Shown here: positions 29,573 through 37,813 of the stretch, piece after piece | Layout of the letters: each line of letters opens with the position of its first letter | Position numbering within the stretch: position 1 is the stretch's first letter | Origin: an uncultured Sterolibacterium sp. | Lineage (GTDB): Bacteria; Pseudomonadota; Gammaproteobacteria; Burkholderiales; Rhodocyclaceae | DNA length: 51,722 nt | Reading direction: 5' to 3' | Assembly (NCBI GenBank): GCA_903904605.1 | Contig: CAIVDC010000117.1 | Span: 1 to 51,722 of the forward strand | Notes under the pieces: generated by a model | Seen by the model: the letters and a program-made list of their open reading frames with translations, nothing else | Database searches by the model: none | What the model was told of the DNA's origin: nothing | Position numbers and translations under genes: made by a program

Positions 29573-30664
29573 CAGCTTCGAGCCGGGCCAGATTCCGGGA
29601 TGGCTGCGGGCATACTGCGGCGGATACTCCAGCTTGACGCCGAGCCGTTCGGCGGCATGCCAGACCCAGCGCGGGTCGTCTAGAAAACCACGCGCCAAGG
29701 CCACCATGTCGGCCTGGCCGGAACCGATGATCGCTTCGGCCTGGTGGGGATCCGCGATCATGCCCACCGCGCGCGTGGCAATGCCGCTTCCCTGCTTCAC
29801 CTGCATCGCGAAGGGCACCTGGTAACCCGGGCCGACCACCATTTTCGCGCCGGGCACCAGCCCGCCGCTGGAAACGCAGACATAGTCGTAGCCGATCGCC
29901 TTCAGTGCCCTGGCCATCGCGATCGCATCCTCGGGTCCCGCACCGCCGTCCATCCAGTCGCTCGCCGTGATGCGTGCGCCCAGGCACTTTTCCTTGGGCA
30001 GCACCTCGCGCAGCGCCCGGGCCACTTCCAGCGGGAAACGCAAGCGGTTTTCCAGCGAGCCCCCGTAGGCATCCTTGCGCTGATTGGCCAGCGGCGACAG
30101 GAACTGGTGCAGCAGGTAACCGTGCGCGGCGTGCAATTCGACCGCATCGAGACCCAGTCGCAACGCGCGCCCGGCCGATGCAGCGAAGCCATCCACCAGC
30201 CGCCGCATTTCCGCCGTGGACAACTCTTGCGGCGTATGCCAGCCCTCGGCAAATGAAATGGCGGAAGGCGCCTGAGTCACCCAGGGAGATTCCTCGGCCG
30301 ACAGCGCGCCGCCGCCGGCCCAAGGCGTCTGCGTCGAGGCCTTGCGTCCGGCGTGGGCGAGTTGGATGCCGATGGGCACAGTGGAGACACGGCGGCAGAC
30401 TGCGAGTACCTTGGCCATCGCTGCTTCGTTGTCATCACTGTAGAGCCCGACGCAGCCATGGGTAATTCGGCCCTCACGCGCAATCGCGGTAGCCTCGATC
30501 ACCAACAGTCCCGCTCCCGAGATCGCGAGATTGGGCAGATGCATGGCGTGCCAGTCGCCCATGCAGCCATCGCTGGACGAGTACTGGCACATCGGCGCAA
30601 TCGCGACGCGGTTGGACAGAGAAATGCCGCCCAACTGGATCGGGCTGAAGAGCTTTTTGTTCAT
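29561..30664 (-). CDS. NADH:flavin oxidoreductase, old yellow enzyme (YqjM class)
   Basis: A 367-residue FMN enzyme with a TIM-barrel fold that reduces activated C=C bonds of enones or enoates. C26 in VAIAPMCQYSSSDG is the redox-tuning cysteine of the thermophilic-like YqjM class. The active-site pair is in VELHAAHGYLLHQFLSPLAN, and the conserved ARITASDW and FVDDP-like RWV segments follow. It lies 24 bp downstream of a Bug binding-protein gene on the same strand, so the two form a unit likely driven from the MarR-box promoter near 31800. This suggests reduction of an unsaturated intermediate in the catabolic pathway encoded nearby. Confidence 0.93.
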   Translation of the reverse strand: MNKKLFSPIQLGGISLSNRVAIAPMCQYSSSDGCMGDWHAMHLPNLAISGAGLLVIEATAIAREGRITHGCVGLYSDDNEAAMAKVLAVCRRVSTVPIGIQLAHAGRKASTQTPWAGGGALSAEESPWVTQAPSAISFAEGWHTPQELSTAEMRRLVDGFAASAGRALRLGLDAVELHAAHGYLLHQFLSPLANQRKDAYGGSLENRLRFPLEVARALREVLPKEKCLGARITASDWMDGGAGPEDAIAMARALKAIGYDYVCVSSGGLVPGAKMVVGPGYQVPFAMQVKQGSGIATRAVGMIADPHQAEAIIGSGQADMVALARGFLDDPRWVWHAAERLGVKLEYPPQYARSHPGIWPGSKLARP

Positions 30665-30688
30665 GAAAGTCCTTGAAAGCCGGCGGGC

Positions 30689-31654
30689 TCATTCGATCCT
30701 GATATCGCCTTCCCGCTCAACCCTGGTCCACTTGACGAGGTCAGCCTTGAGCAGGGCGGCGAACTCCGCTTGCGAGAGGTTGCCGGGCTCGTAGCCAAGC
30801 TCGGCGAGCCGCGCCTTGAAGTCATCCGTCGTGAGTATCCGCGCCACCGCGTCGTGCAACTTCTCCACGACTTCCTTCGGCGTTCCGGCCGGCGCGAAGA
30901 TGCCGGACCAGAGTACGGCTTCGAAATTGGGCAATCCCGATTCGGCCACAGTCGGCAAATCCGGAGCCATCGGCGAGCGTTTTGGGCCCGTCACGGCCAG
31001 GCCCTGAAGCTTGCCGGAACGGAGTTGCCCAAGCGCCGGCGGCAGATCCACGGTCACAAAATCGGTCTCGCCGGCCATCGTCGCGATGATCGCCTTGCTG
31101 CTGCCGCTGTACGGGATAGGCTTGATATCGATGCCGGCCTGCTTCCTGAATAGTTCGGTGATCACCTGAAAGGGCGTCGAACCCGCAGCGTAGCTGAGCT
31201 TGCCCGGGTTGGCCTTGGCGAGTTGGATGAACTGGCCGAGGCTCATGGCCCGCCCGGTCGGATGCATGGCCATCACCAGGGGGAACGAGGCGATCTGGAC
31301 GACCGGGACGAAATCCTTCACGGGATCGTAGGGTAGTTGCTTGTACAGCCCCGGATTGAACGTCATCGCGCCACTTGCGCCCACGTACAGCGTGTAGCCG
31401 TCGGGTGCGGACTTGGCGACGAAGTCGGTCGCGATAATGGCGTTGGCCCCCGCCTTGTTCTCCACGAACACCGACTGGCCCCACTCCTTGGCGAGCTTTT
31501 GCGCTATCAAGCGCGCCTGGATGTCGTTGCCACCTCCTGGCGGAAAGCCAACGACCAGCTTGATCGGTCTATTGGGATAGGACTCGGCCGACACCGCGCC
31601 AGGGACTAAGGTGAGCAGGGCTGTCAGGAATAACGCGCAGCATTTCATTACCAT
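30689..31654 (-). CDS. Tripartite tricarboxylate (Bug) family periplasmic binding protein 1
   Basis: A 321-residue exported solute-binding protein. Signal peptide KCCALFLTALLTLVPGAVSA is followed by SYPNRPIKLVVGFPPGGGND, the Bug N-terminal signature, and ATDFVAKSAPDGYTLYVG. Later conserved parts are the VDLPPALGQLRSGKLQGLAV and FAPAGTPKEVVEKL segments. Bug proteins bind carboxylates such as aromatic or TCA acids for TctAB transporters or for sensing; no membrane subunits are encoded nearby. I start at ATG 31654, where GGAG lies 6 nt upstream; the more distal codon is TTG. It is one of three close paralogues in the window, 966 nt with its stop. Confidence 0.93.
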   Translation of the reverse strand: MVMKCCALFLTALLTLVPGAVSAESYPNRPIKLVVGFPPGGGNDIQARLIAQKLAKEWGQSVFVENKAGANAIIATDFVAKSAPDGYTLYVGASGAMTFNPGLYKQLPYDPVKDFVPVVQIASFPLVMAMHPTGRAMSLGQFIQLAKANPGKLSYAAGSTPFQVITELFRKQAGIDIKPIPYSGSSKAIIATMAGETDFVTVDLPPALGQLRSGKLQGLAVTGPKRSPMAPDLPTVAESGLPNFEAVLWSGIFAPAGTPKEVVEKLHDAVARILTTDDFKARLAELGYEPGNLSQAEFAALLKADLVKWTRVEREGDIRIE

Positions 31655-31787
31655 GAATGTCTCCAATGATGGCCACTCCCGGCCAAAGGAACCCCCAGGC
31701 CTTTGCTGGGCTTTCGTCGCTCCGCACTCCTCCTTCAGGCGCGCCTCTGTGGGCCAGTCACTTTACCTCCTCCGCCTACCTGAGGGC

Positions 31788-31817
31788 ATGGTAGACTGAC
31801 CGTCAGACGTCTGTCAA
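31788..31817 (-). promoter_or_regulatory. Promoter of the Bug 1-old yellow enzyme unit
   Basis: On the minus strand TTGACA (31812-31817) and TACCAT (31788-31793) are spaced by 18 nt, a good sigma-70 match. The -35 lies inside the 16-bp box at 31803-31818. The leader to the Bug 1 ATG would be about 130 nt. Confidence 0.55.
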
Positions 31818-31818
31818 T
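31803..31818. promoter_or_regulatory. Putative MarR operator, copy 1
   Basis: TCAGACGTCTGTCAAT contains the perfect 10-bp palindrome CAGACGTCTG. It lies in the 230-bp gap between Bug 1 and the divergent MarR gene, 67 bp before the MarR start, and covers the -35 of the Bug 1 promoter. An almost identical box (one change) occurs at 37676-37691 in front of the other operon. Binding by the MarR protein is inferred from position. Confidence 0.6.
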
Positions 31819-31884
31819 AGTCAGGCGATGCTTTCTGGCGCGGGCCTCGAAGCGCCCTCGAAACGCGAAACGGAGCATCAAGGC

Positions 31885-32442
31885 ATGGATGATAATGGGA
31901 TACTGAGCAGCGTCTACCGGCGTCCCGGCTTCCTGCTCAAGCGCTGCAATCAGGTATCGGCGGCGATCTTCATAAAGCTCTGCCGGGATTTCAGCATGAC
32001 GCCATCCCAGTACGGCGTATTGTGCGCGCTAAACGACTTCCCGGGCATAGATCAGATCGCCCTTGGCCGGCTGATCGGGCAGGACCGCTCGACCGTCGGC
32101 CTGGTCATCCGTCTGCTGGCCGAGCGAGGACTGATCGAGCGCTCCGTGAACGAGGTCGACAAGCGGCGCATGCAGCTCACGCTGTCGAAGGCAGGCCGAC
32201 GCCTACTCGTCGACATCGCGCCTGCGGCACAGCAGGCACAGGACGCCGTCCTAGGCGGACTGCCAAGGGAAAAGCAAGAGCTCCTCTTGGACCTACTCGA
32301 GGATTTTCTGAGGGGTCATGACGCGGTTATTTCTCCGGAGGAAATCATGGCGGGCAATCCCTCCCAGAGCGGCTCAAACCCCGTGCTCGGCGATCCCGCG
32401 CCGCCAAGAAAAGCCGCAGCGAAGCGCAGTGCCCGGAAATAG
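31885..32442 (+). CDS. MarR family transcriptional regulator
   Basis: A 185-residue winged-helix regulator. The recognition region reads TPSQYGVLCALNDFPGIDQIALGRLIGQDRSTVGLVIRLLAERGLIER, followed by the wing (VNEVDKRRMQLTLSKAGRRLL) with the conserved DxRxxxL/T motif. It has an extra basic C-terminal tail (PPRKAAAKRSARK). MarR proteins usually repress catabolic or efflux genes until an aromatic acid or CoA thioester binds. The gene is flanked by catabolic genes on both sides and diverges from Bug 1. ATG 31885 is chosen because it follows an AAGG element and begins the typical sequence; an upstream ATG at 31828 is less likely. Confidence 0.93.
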   Translation: MDDNGILSSVYRRPGFLLKRCNQVSAAIFIKLCRDFSMTPSQYGVLCALNDFPGIDQIALGRLIGQDRSTVGLVIRLLAERGLIERSVNEVDKRRMQLTLSKAGRRLLVDIAPAAQQAQDAVLGGLPREKQELLLDLLEDFLRGHDAVISPEEIMAGNPSQSGSNPVLGDPAPPRKAAAKRSARK

Positions 32443-32496
32443 CGCAGCGCCCGCGAAGTCAGGGATGAGACAGATTGTGCGCTTGACCGGATCCGG

Positions 32497-33696
32497 TCAT
32501 ATCGGCGCCTCATCAACATTGTATCGAAACAGCCAGTCGTAGCGCTCCCTGACCTTCGTCTCGGCCCACTCGCGATCGACATAGGCCGCTGCGCCATCGG
32601 CCGAGCCCAAAGCGGAATTGTGAAAGCGCCGTCCGTTTTCGCTCGAGCGCAGCACAATGCTGGTGGTGCGCTCGATGCGCGCCGCCTCGTATTTCTTCAA
32701 GGCAAGAGCCAAGTCATCCTCATACCTTTCGATGCAGCGTGCCAGTATATAGCCGTCCTCGACAGCCATCACGGCGCCTTGGGCCAGGAATGGCAGTGTC
32801 GGGTGGCAGGCATCGCCGAGCAGGGTCACTCGATTACGTGACCATTGTTGCATCGGATCCCGGGCCATCAATGCCCACTTGTACGGCACTTCGATATTCC
32901 GGATCAAATCATGCACGTCCTGATGCCAGCCTTTGAAGTCGGCATGACACTCCTCGTGCGACCCCTTTTGCGTCCAAGACTCGATCTGCCAGTCGTCACG
33001 CTCGACGATACCGACGAAATTCATGTGCCTGCCGCCGTTCAGCGGATAATGGATGACATGGGCACCCGGGCCGACCCAGTTCGTTCCGACTGTGCAGCGC
33101 AAATGCTGCGGCAAATGCTCGATCGCAATGACGCCGCGCCAGGCAAGGCAACCGGAGAACTTCGGCTGATCGGCTCCAAACAGTTGGCTGCGAATTCCCG
33201 AATGCACCCCGTCTGCGCCGATCAAGACGTCACCGCGAAACTCCCTTCCGTCGAGCAGCCGCAGTACCACGTCGTCGTCCGTCTGCTCAAAGCCGATGCA
33301 CTGCGCCCCCAGCATGAGTGCATCGCGCTTCGTTGCGCGTACTGCATCCGCAAGCAGATTATGCAGCATCGCGCGGTGGATCGTGAAGTAAGGATAACCA
33401 TACTGCTGGACGGACGTCGCGCCGAGATCAAACAGCTTCCAGGTCTGGCCGCTACTCCACAGGCGGATATTCTTGCCTGCGGGTTCGCTGGCAAAGCTGC
33501 GCAAGGCCTCGCCCAGACCCAGCCGGTACAGCGCGCGCAGTCCATTGGGGCTTAGTTGAAGACCGGCGCCGACCTCGCGCAACTCGGCGGCCTGTTCACA
33601 CACGCAGACATCGTAACCGCGCTTCTGCAGCGCCAACGCAGCCGTCAAACCGCCTATTCCTGCACCGACAATCAGTACACGTACGGGTTTCTTCAT
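32497..33696 (-). CDS. FAD-dependent aromatic monooxygenase (salicylate hydroxylase type)
   Basis: A 399-residue class A flavoprotein hydroxylase. Seen are the FAD Rossmann motif (VLIVGAGIGGLTAALALQKRG near residue 7), the NADPH/FAD motif DVLIGADGVHSGIRSQLFG near 155, and the second FAD motif VTLLGDACHPTLPFLAQGAVM near 295. The closest functional classes are salicylate 1-hydroxylase, 3-hydroxybenzoate 6-hydroxylase and 6-hydroxynicotinate 3-monooxygenase; I cannot choose between them. It uses O2 and NAD(P)H, so this block is at least partly aerobic. It is last in the minus-strand operon starting at 37591 and converges on the MarR gene. Confidence 0.9.
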   Translation of the reverse strand: MKKPVRVLIVGAGIGGLTAALALQKRGYDVCVCEQAAELREVGAGLQLSPNGLRALYRLGLGEALRSFASEPAGKNIRLWSSGQTWKLFDLGATSVQQYGYPYFTIHRAMLHNLLADAVRATKRDALMLGAQCIGFEQTDDDVVLRLLDGREFRGDVLIGADGVHSGIRSQLFGADQPKFSGCLAWRGVIAIEHLPQHLRCTVGTNWVGPGAHVIHYPLNGGRHMNFVGIVERDDWQIESWTQKGSHEECHADFKGWHQDVHDLIRNIEVPYKWALMARDPMQQWSRNRVTLLGDACHPTLPFLAQGAVMAVEDGYILARCIERYEDDLALALKKYEAARIERTTSIVLRSSENGRRFHNSALGSADGAAAYVDREWAETKVRERYDWLFRYNVDEAPI

Positions 33697-33747
33697 GAAG
33701 GATCGGGCATCGTCGGTTTTCTCCGGCCTACGCCGGGAGACACCGGA

Positions 33748-34734
33748 TCACAAGCGGAAGATGCGCTCGGCATTGCCACCGCGCACCTTGTCCCGCCGCG
33801 CCGCCGGCAGTGCATCGACCCGCGCCAAGCAGCCGGCCATGTCGCCGATATTATGCGGGTAATCGGATCCGTACAGAACATTCTCGTCTCCGACGACGGA
33901 CACGCACAGGTCAAGCGCCTCCTGGCGGTAGACCACCGAATCAAGATAGATGCGCCGCAAGTAGTCGCTCGGCTTCTGCGCGATCTTTTCACGGCAGGCC
34001 GGCATGTTGTCGTAACACTGATCCAGCCGCCCGACGATGAAGGGCAGCGTACCGCCGCCGTGCGACGCTATCAGCTTGAGCTTGGAATAACGATCGAAGA
34101 AACCGTCGAAGATCATTCGCACCACGGCAAGCGTGGTATCCACCAGGAAACCCGTGGATGCCACAAGATTGTATGGCACCAGATCCATTTCCGAGAGTCC
34201 CGGCGGTGCTGTCGGGTGCAATAATACGGGCAGAGCCTTACGGTCGATCGCCTCCCACACGGGCGCAAACCCGGGGTCGGTCAGTGCACTTCCGGCGATG
34301 TTCCCCAGGACCATGACGCCTACGGCACCCGAGCCAACGGCACGCTCCAGTTCGGCAACAGCCGCCTCCGCATGCTGCCAGGGCAAGGAGGCAAACCACC
34401 GGATGCGATCCGGATACGCGCGCTGCGCCTGCGCCATGTCGTCGTTCATGAGATGCGCGGTGCGCGTACTGGTCTCTGCTCCGCCCCAGAATACGTTCGG
34501 GCAGGTCAGCGAAACGACCGCGACATCGACCCGTGCCTTGTTCATGTTCTTGACTCTCAGGTCATAATCGAACATACCCTCGGTCAGCGTCATAAACGGT
34601 GCGCCGTCGAGGTGCACCGCGCGCTGGCCTCCCTTGACCGACATGACGCTGTAGCGCGGTCCGCCATGCGCCTCCAGCAGGTCGACCCACTTGCTGCTCA
34701 GCATATGGGTGTGCACGTCGATGACAGTCTTCAT
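33748..34734 (-). CDS. ACMSD-family amidohydrolase / decarboxylase
   Basis: A 328-residue TIM-barrel metalloenzyme of the amidohydrolase-2 family, which includes aminocarboxymuconate semialdehyde decarboxylase, gamma-resorcylate decarboxylase and 5-carboxyvanillate decarboxylase. All metal ligands are visible: HxH in VIDVHTHM (H8, H10), the histidines in VLLHPTAP and IASHGGG, and the aspartate in YGSDYPHN. Non-oxidative decarboxylation of a ring acid or ring-cleavage product is the likely reaction. I start at ATG 34734; the upstream codon at 34773 adds an unlikely tail. It lies between the FAD monooxygenase and ThDP enzyme genes. Confidence 0.9.
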   Translation of the reverse strand: MKTVIDVHTHMLSSKWVDLLEAHGGPRYSVMSVKGGQRAVHLDGAPFMTLTEGMFDYDLRVKNMNKARVDVAVVSLTCPNVFWGGAETSTRTAHLMNDDMAQAQRAYPDRIRWFASLPWQHAEAAVAELERAVGSGAVGVMVLGNIAGSALTDPGFAPVWEAIDRKALPVLLHPTAPPGLSEMDLVPYNLVASTGFLVDTTLAVVRMIFDGFFDRYSKLKLIASHGGGTLPFIVGRLDQCYDNMPACREKIAQKPSDYLRRIYLDSVVYRQEALDLCVSVVGDENVLYGSDYPHNIGDMAGCLARVDALPAARRDKVRGGNAERIFRL

Positions 34735-34839
34735 GGTATTAGCGAGCTCCGGTCTGTGGGTGCAATGTGACAAGTGGGGTTGTCCGATTCCTGGAAGGCT
34801 TTCTCTGCCCCCCTCAAGCGGCGGTTGTATTCGTCGGAT

Positions 34840-36582
34840 TCACTTGATCGCCTGTTGCGCGATGGCCTCGACCGGCTCGACTCGCACGACCAGGATGACT
34901 GATCGACCCTCGGCCAGCGCAGCGAGACAGCGGCCGAGTGCAGGCCTCAACTCGCCCGGATCGTCGACAAGCTCGCCATAAGCACCTACGGTATCGGCTA
35001 TCTTCTCGTAATGGGTGTCGGCACCGAGCAAGGACTGATAGCGGCCGGCGGTCTGTGCCGCGCCTGAGGGGTAGACGCGCTGTGTGGCGCCCTTCACGGC
35101 CCCCCAGCCGCAGTTGTCCAGGACGATCGTGACGATAGGAAGATCGTGCTGTTTCGCCACCATGAAGAGCGCGGTCGGACCAGAGAATATGAAACTGCCG
35201 TCGCCGGTCACGTAGAAAACCTTGCGGCCGGGGTGGGCAAGTTTGGCACCCAGCGCCACGCCACCACCGAAACCCAGGCCCCCTCCGCCGTTGCCGAAGA
35301 GCGTCCCGGGCCTGTTGCGGCGGATATGGGTGAGCACCGGAATGACGTTGGTGATGCTCTCCTGCACGAGGATGTCGCTCTCGTCCATGATGAGGGAGAG
35401 TTCCGCAGCGACATACGCTGGGTTGATGCGGCCAGGAGTACCAGGCTTGGCCGCGGCATCGGCTGCAAGCTGCGCTGCCTCGCGCCGTTCGGTCAGGATT
35501 TTGAGCCTTGCCTGGGCCTCGCCGCGGTAGGCGGTGTCCGCCTTGGCGCGCAAGACCTCGATCAGGCGCGCGAGAACCCGGTGGCTGTCGGCCTGCACAC
35601 GCAGATGCCCGGGAAACGTCCACATCGGGAAATCCTTTTTCACCGTATCAACATCGACGTGCGCCCACCAGGTATCCGGGTTTTCCCGGGCAAGACTCGG
35701 AATCCACGGCACGTCGACGTCGACCAAAAGTCCGAAATCGGCCTCGTGCAGATCGCGTCCGGCGAGAAAACCTGAAAAGCACGGCGAGTCGTGTGGAATG
35801 TTGAGATGGATGGGGTTGGACTCGTACACCCGAATCCCGGCAAAGCGCGCCAGTTCATCGATCAGTCCCGGCGTTGCAAGGTTGCGGCCGGCATAGGCGG
35901 AGATCAGGATCGGCCGCTTGGCTGCGAGCAGGCGCTCTGCGATCTGCTCGATCGCCTCGTCGTCGATCCCGCGAGTGTGGCCTGGCCCATAGCGCTCGAC
36001 CGGGAAGGACCGTATTTCGTCCCGCGAGTGCCCGGCCGCAAGCACCTCTCGGGAAATAGTGAGATAAGCCGGACCCTGCGGGTCGGTATGCATCATCGTA
36101 TGCGCGCGCCGCAGCGCTTCCTTGACCACTATGCCGGCAGGCAGGTCCCAGGACCACTTCACGTAGGGCCGCACCAGGCTCGCCATGTCGTAGGGTTCCT
36201 GGAGAAAATTGACATAGGTGTCGCGCGTTCCGGGCAGTTCGCCGTGCTGCGTGAACGGCGCCTTGCCGGCCATGACCAGCACCGGCACGCGCGTCCGGCA
36301 GAGATTGTGCATGCCTACGGCGGCGTTGGCCGTGCCGGCATCCACATGCACCAGCACCGCCTGAGCACGCCCGGTGCACATGGCATAACCGGCGGCCATA
36401 TGCATGGCCACATTTTCGTGCGGACAGAGGACCGCCTGCGGTGCAGCGCGCCCCTCCTGCTTCCAGCGGGCAATTTCCTCGATGATGGGCGCGTGGTCCG
36501 TACCCAGGTTGCAGAAAAGGTACTCGACGCCGATCTCCTGCAGGCCTTCGAGGAAGTAGTGAGCTGTGGAACGTGTCGTCAT
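34840..36582 (-). CDS. ThDP-dependent enzyme, acetolactate synthase-like
   Basis: A 580-residue enzyme of the thiamine diphosphate superfamily (acetolactate synthase, benzoylformate decarboxylase, related lyases). The catalytic glutamate is in AVLCPHENVAMHMAAGYA near residue 54; the ThDP diphosphate motif is TGDGSFIFSGPTALF ending with IVLDNCGWG. A normal three-domain layout is evident. The substrate is unknown; acetolactate synthase itself is unlikely because no ilvN partner and no valine genes are near. Cleavage or formation of a 2-oxo acid would fit a catabolic pathway. The gene is 40 bp after the PanE-like gene in the same operon. Confidence 0.9.
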   Translation of the reverse strand: MTTRSTAHYFLEGLQEIGVEYLFCNLGTDHAPIIEEIARWKQEGRAAPQAVLCPHENVAMHMAAGYAMCTGRAQAVLVHVDAGTANAAVGMHNLCRTRVPVLVMAGKAPFTQHGELPGTRDTYVNFLQEPYDMASLVRPYVKWSWDLPAGIVVKEALRRAHTMMHTDPQGPAYLTISREVLAAGHSRDEIRSFPVERYGPGHTRGIDDEAIEQIAERLLAAKRPILISAYAGRNLATPGLIDELARFAGIRVYESNPIHLNIPHDSPCFSGFLAGRDLHEADFGLLVDVDVPWIPSLARENPDTWWAHVDVDTVKKDFPMWTFPGHLRVQADSHRVLARLIEVLRAKADTAYRGEAQARLKILTERREAAQLAADAAAKPGTPGRINPAYVAAELSLIMDESDILVQESITNVIPVLTHIRRNRPGTLFGNGGGGLGFGGGVALGAKLAHPGRKVFYVTGDGSFIFSGPTALFMVAKQHDLPIVTIVLDNCGWGAVKGATQRVYPSGAAQTAGRYQSLLGADTHYEKIADTVGAYGELVDDPGELRPALGRCLAALAEGRSVILVVRVEPVEAIAQQAIK

Positions 36583-36622
36583 GAATGGGGCCTCAATGGT
36601 TCTGCCGAATTAGTCAGATAGC

Positions 36623-37591
36623 TCAAACATTCACTGCCATGTTCCGGTCCGTCCGCTCGCGAACCGTGCGCGCGCCGAACTCCAGTCCTTTCATCAAGCG
36701 ATAGACCGCTTGATGGACCGGTACGGCGATCCCTTTCTCTGCCGCCTTGCGGATCATGTATCCGGTCAGCGCGTCGATTTCAATTGGAGCGCCACGCTCC
36801 ATGTCCTGAGCCATAGAACCGGGATGCCTCGGCAGGGCAATCTTGCCGGCGCGCACGTCCTCGACGATCTGCAAGGGCGGATACAGGGGAGTGATCCCCA
36901 GGCTCTGAGCCACACTCAGGCCTTCCGCCACCAAGTCCCTGAGCAAGGCATAGATTTCCTCGCTCTGGTACTTGGCCTCCGGTATCCCTCGCAACAGGGC
37001 GCTTACGGGGTTCATGGCGCAATTGAAGATGAATTTCGACCAGATGGCGCCTCTCGGGTCGGCCGTCGCCTGGGTGGGCAAGCCCGCCCGGTCCATCAAC
37101 TCCGCGAGACGACCGGCGGCTTCCAGCGAACCACGCGCGGGACCCATCCAGGAGACGGGCCCATGGATCAGATGGCGGACGTAGCCTGGCCCGTGATATT
37201 CGCCGGCTTCCCAGGTCATTCCTTGAGCAACGTCCCAATCGCACGCGTCGAGCAGAAGTTCGACGTTGCCCTGCCCGTTCTGCAGCGTGAAGATCAGCGG
37301 ACGGCCTTCCAGCCTTGGCAGCAGGGTACGGACCAAGTCCTCCGTATACAAGGACTTGACTGCGATGATGACGACATCGAAGCGGCGGCCGTCGAGCTGT
37401 CCGGCAAGGCTCACCGCCTCGACTCGGGAGAGCGCCTCGGTCCGGCCTGTTATCCTCAGCCCGTCCCGGTTGATCGCTTCAGTGTGGGCGGAATTGGTGT
37501 CGTAGGCCGTCACGCGCGCCAGTTTCGCCAGGTGGGCGGCGTAGATACCGCCGATGGCACCGCACCCGGCGACGAGAATGGTTGAGTTCAT
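36623..37591 (-). CDS. 2-Dehydropantoate 2-reductase-like (PanE/ApbA) dehydrogenase
   Basis: A 322-residue NAD(P)H-dependent reductase. The Rossmann motif VAGCGAIGGIYAAHLAK near residue 7, the lysine-bearing VVIIAVKSLYTEDL near 74 and the C-terminal domain with KFIFNCAMNPVSALL are typical of the PanE/ApbA family. Given its place in a catabolic operon, it probably reduces or oxidises another 2-oxo or 2-hydroxy acid; making pantoate here would be unusual. It is the first gene of the four-gene operon running to 32497 and has the second MarR-type box over its presumed -35. Confidence 0.9.
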   Translation of the reverse strand: MNSTILVAGCGAIGGIYAAHLAKLARVTAYDTNSAHTEAINRDGLRITGRTEALSRVEAVSLAGQLDGRRFDVVIIAVKSLYTEDLVRTLLPRLEGRPLIFTLQNGQGNVELLLDACDWDVAQGMTWEAGEYHGPGYVRHLIHGPVSWMGPARGSLEAAGRLAELMDRAGLPTQATADPRGAIWSKFIFNCAMNPVSALLRGIPEAKYQSEEIYALLRDLVAEGLSVAQSLGITPLYPPLQIVEDVRAGKIALPRHPGSMAQDMERGAPIEIDALTGYMIRKAAEKGIAVPVHQAVYRLMKGLEFGARTVRERTDRNMAVNV

Positions 37592-37675
37592 AATGATGAT
37601 CCGGTCGTGTCAGGGCGCGGCTTCATCCCCGTGGCTACGTGGAAAATCCGACAGCCTGCTAGACTAATCCAATAA

Positions 37676-37691
37676 TCAGATGTCTGTCAAT
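37676..37691. promoter_or_regulatory. Putative MarR operator, copy 2
   Basis: TCAGATGTCTGTCAAT differs from the box at 31803-31818 at one position. On the minus strand it covers TTGACA (37685-37690), a probable -35 for the PanE-like operon, with only a weak -10 17-18 nt on. It lies in the 222-bp gap between that operon and the divergent VOC gene, so it may control both. Confidence 0.58.
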
Positions 37692-37813
37692 TCATCGGCA
37701 GCCTGACGGGTGCCTGAAATAAGGTCATGAGATAGCTCGACGGGGTCAAGCAGCCCCGTCTTCGAAAAGCGGGCTAAGATGCCCAGAGGAATATCGCACC
37801 CCGGAGGATGCAC

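Noticed and set aside
34840..37591. A valine/pantothenate biosynthesis operon (acetolactate synthase plus ketopantoate reductase)
   Set aside because: No ilvN, ilvC, panB or panC nearby, and the two genes lie in one operon with an aromatic monooxygenase and an ACMSD-type enzyme.
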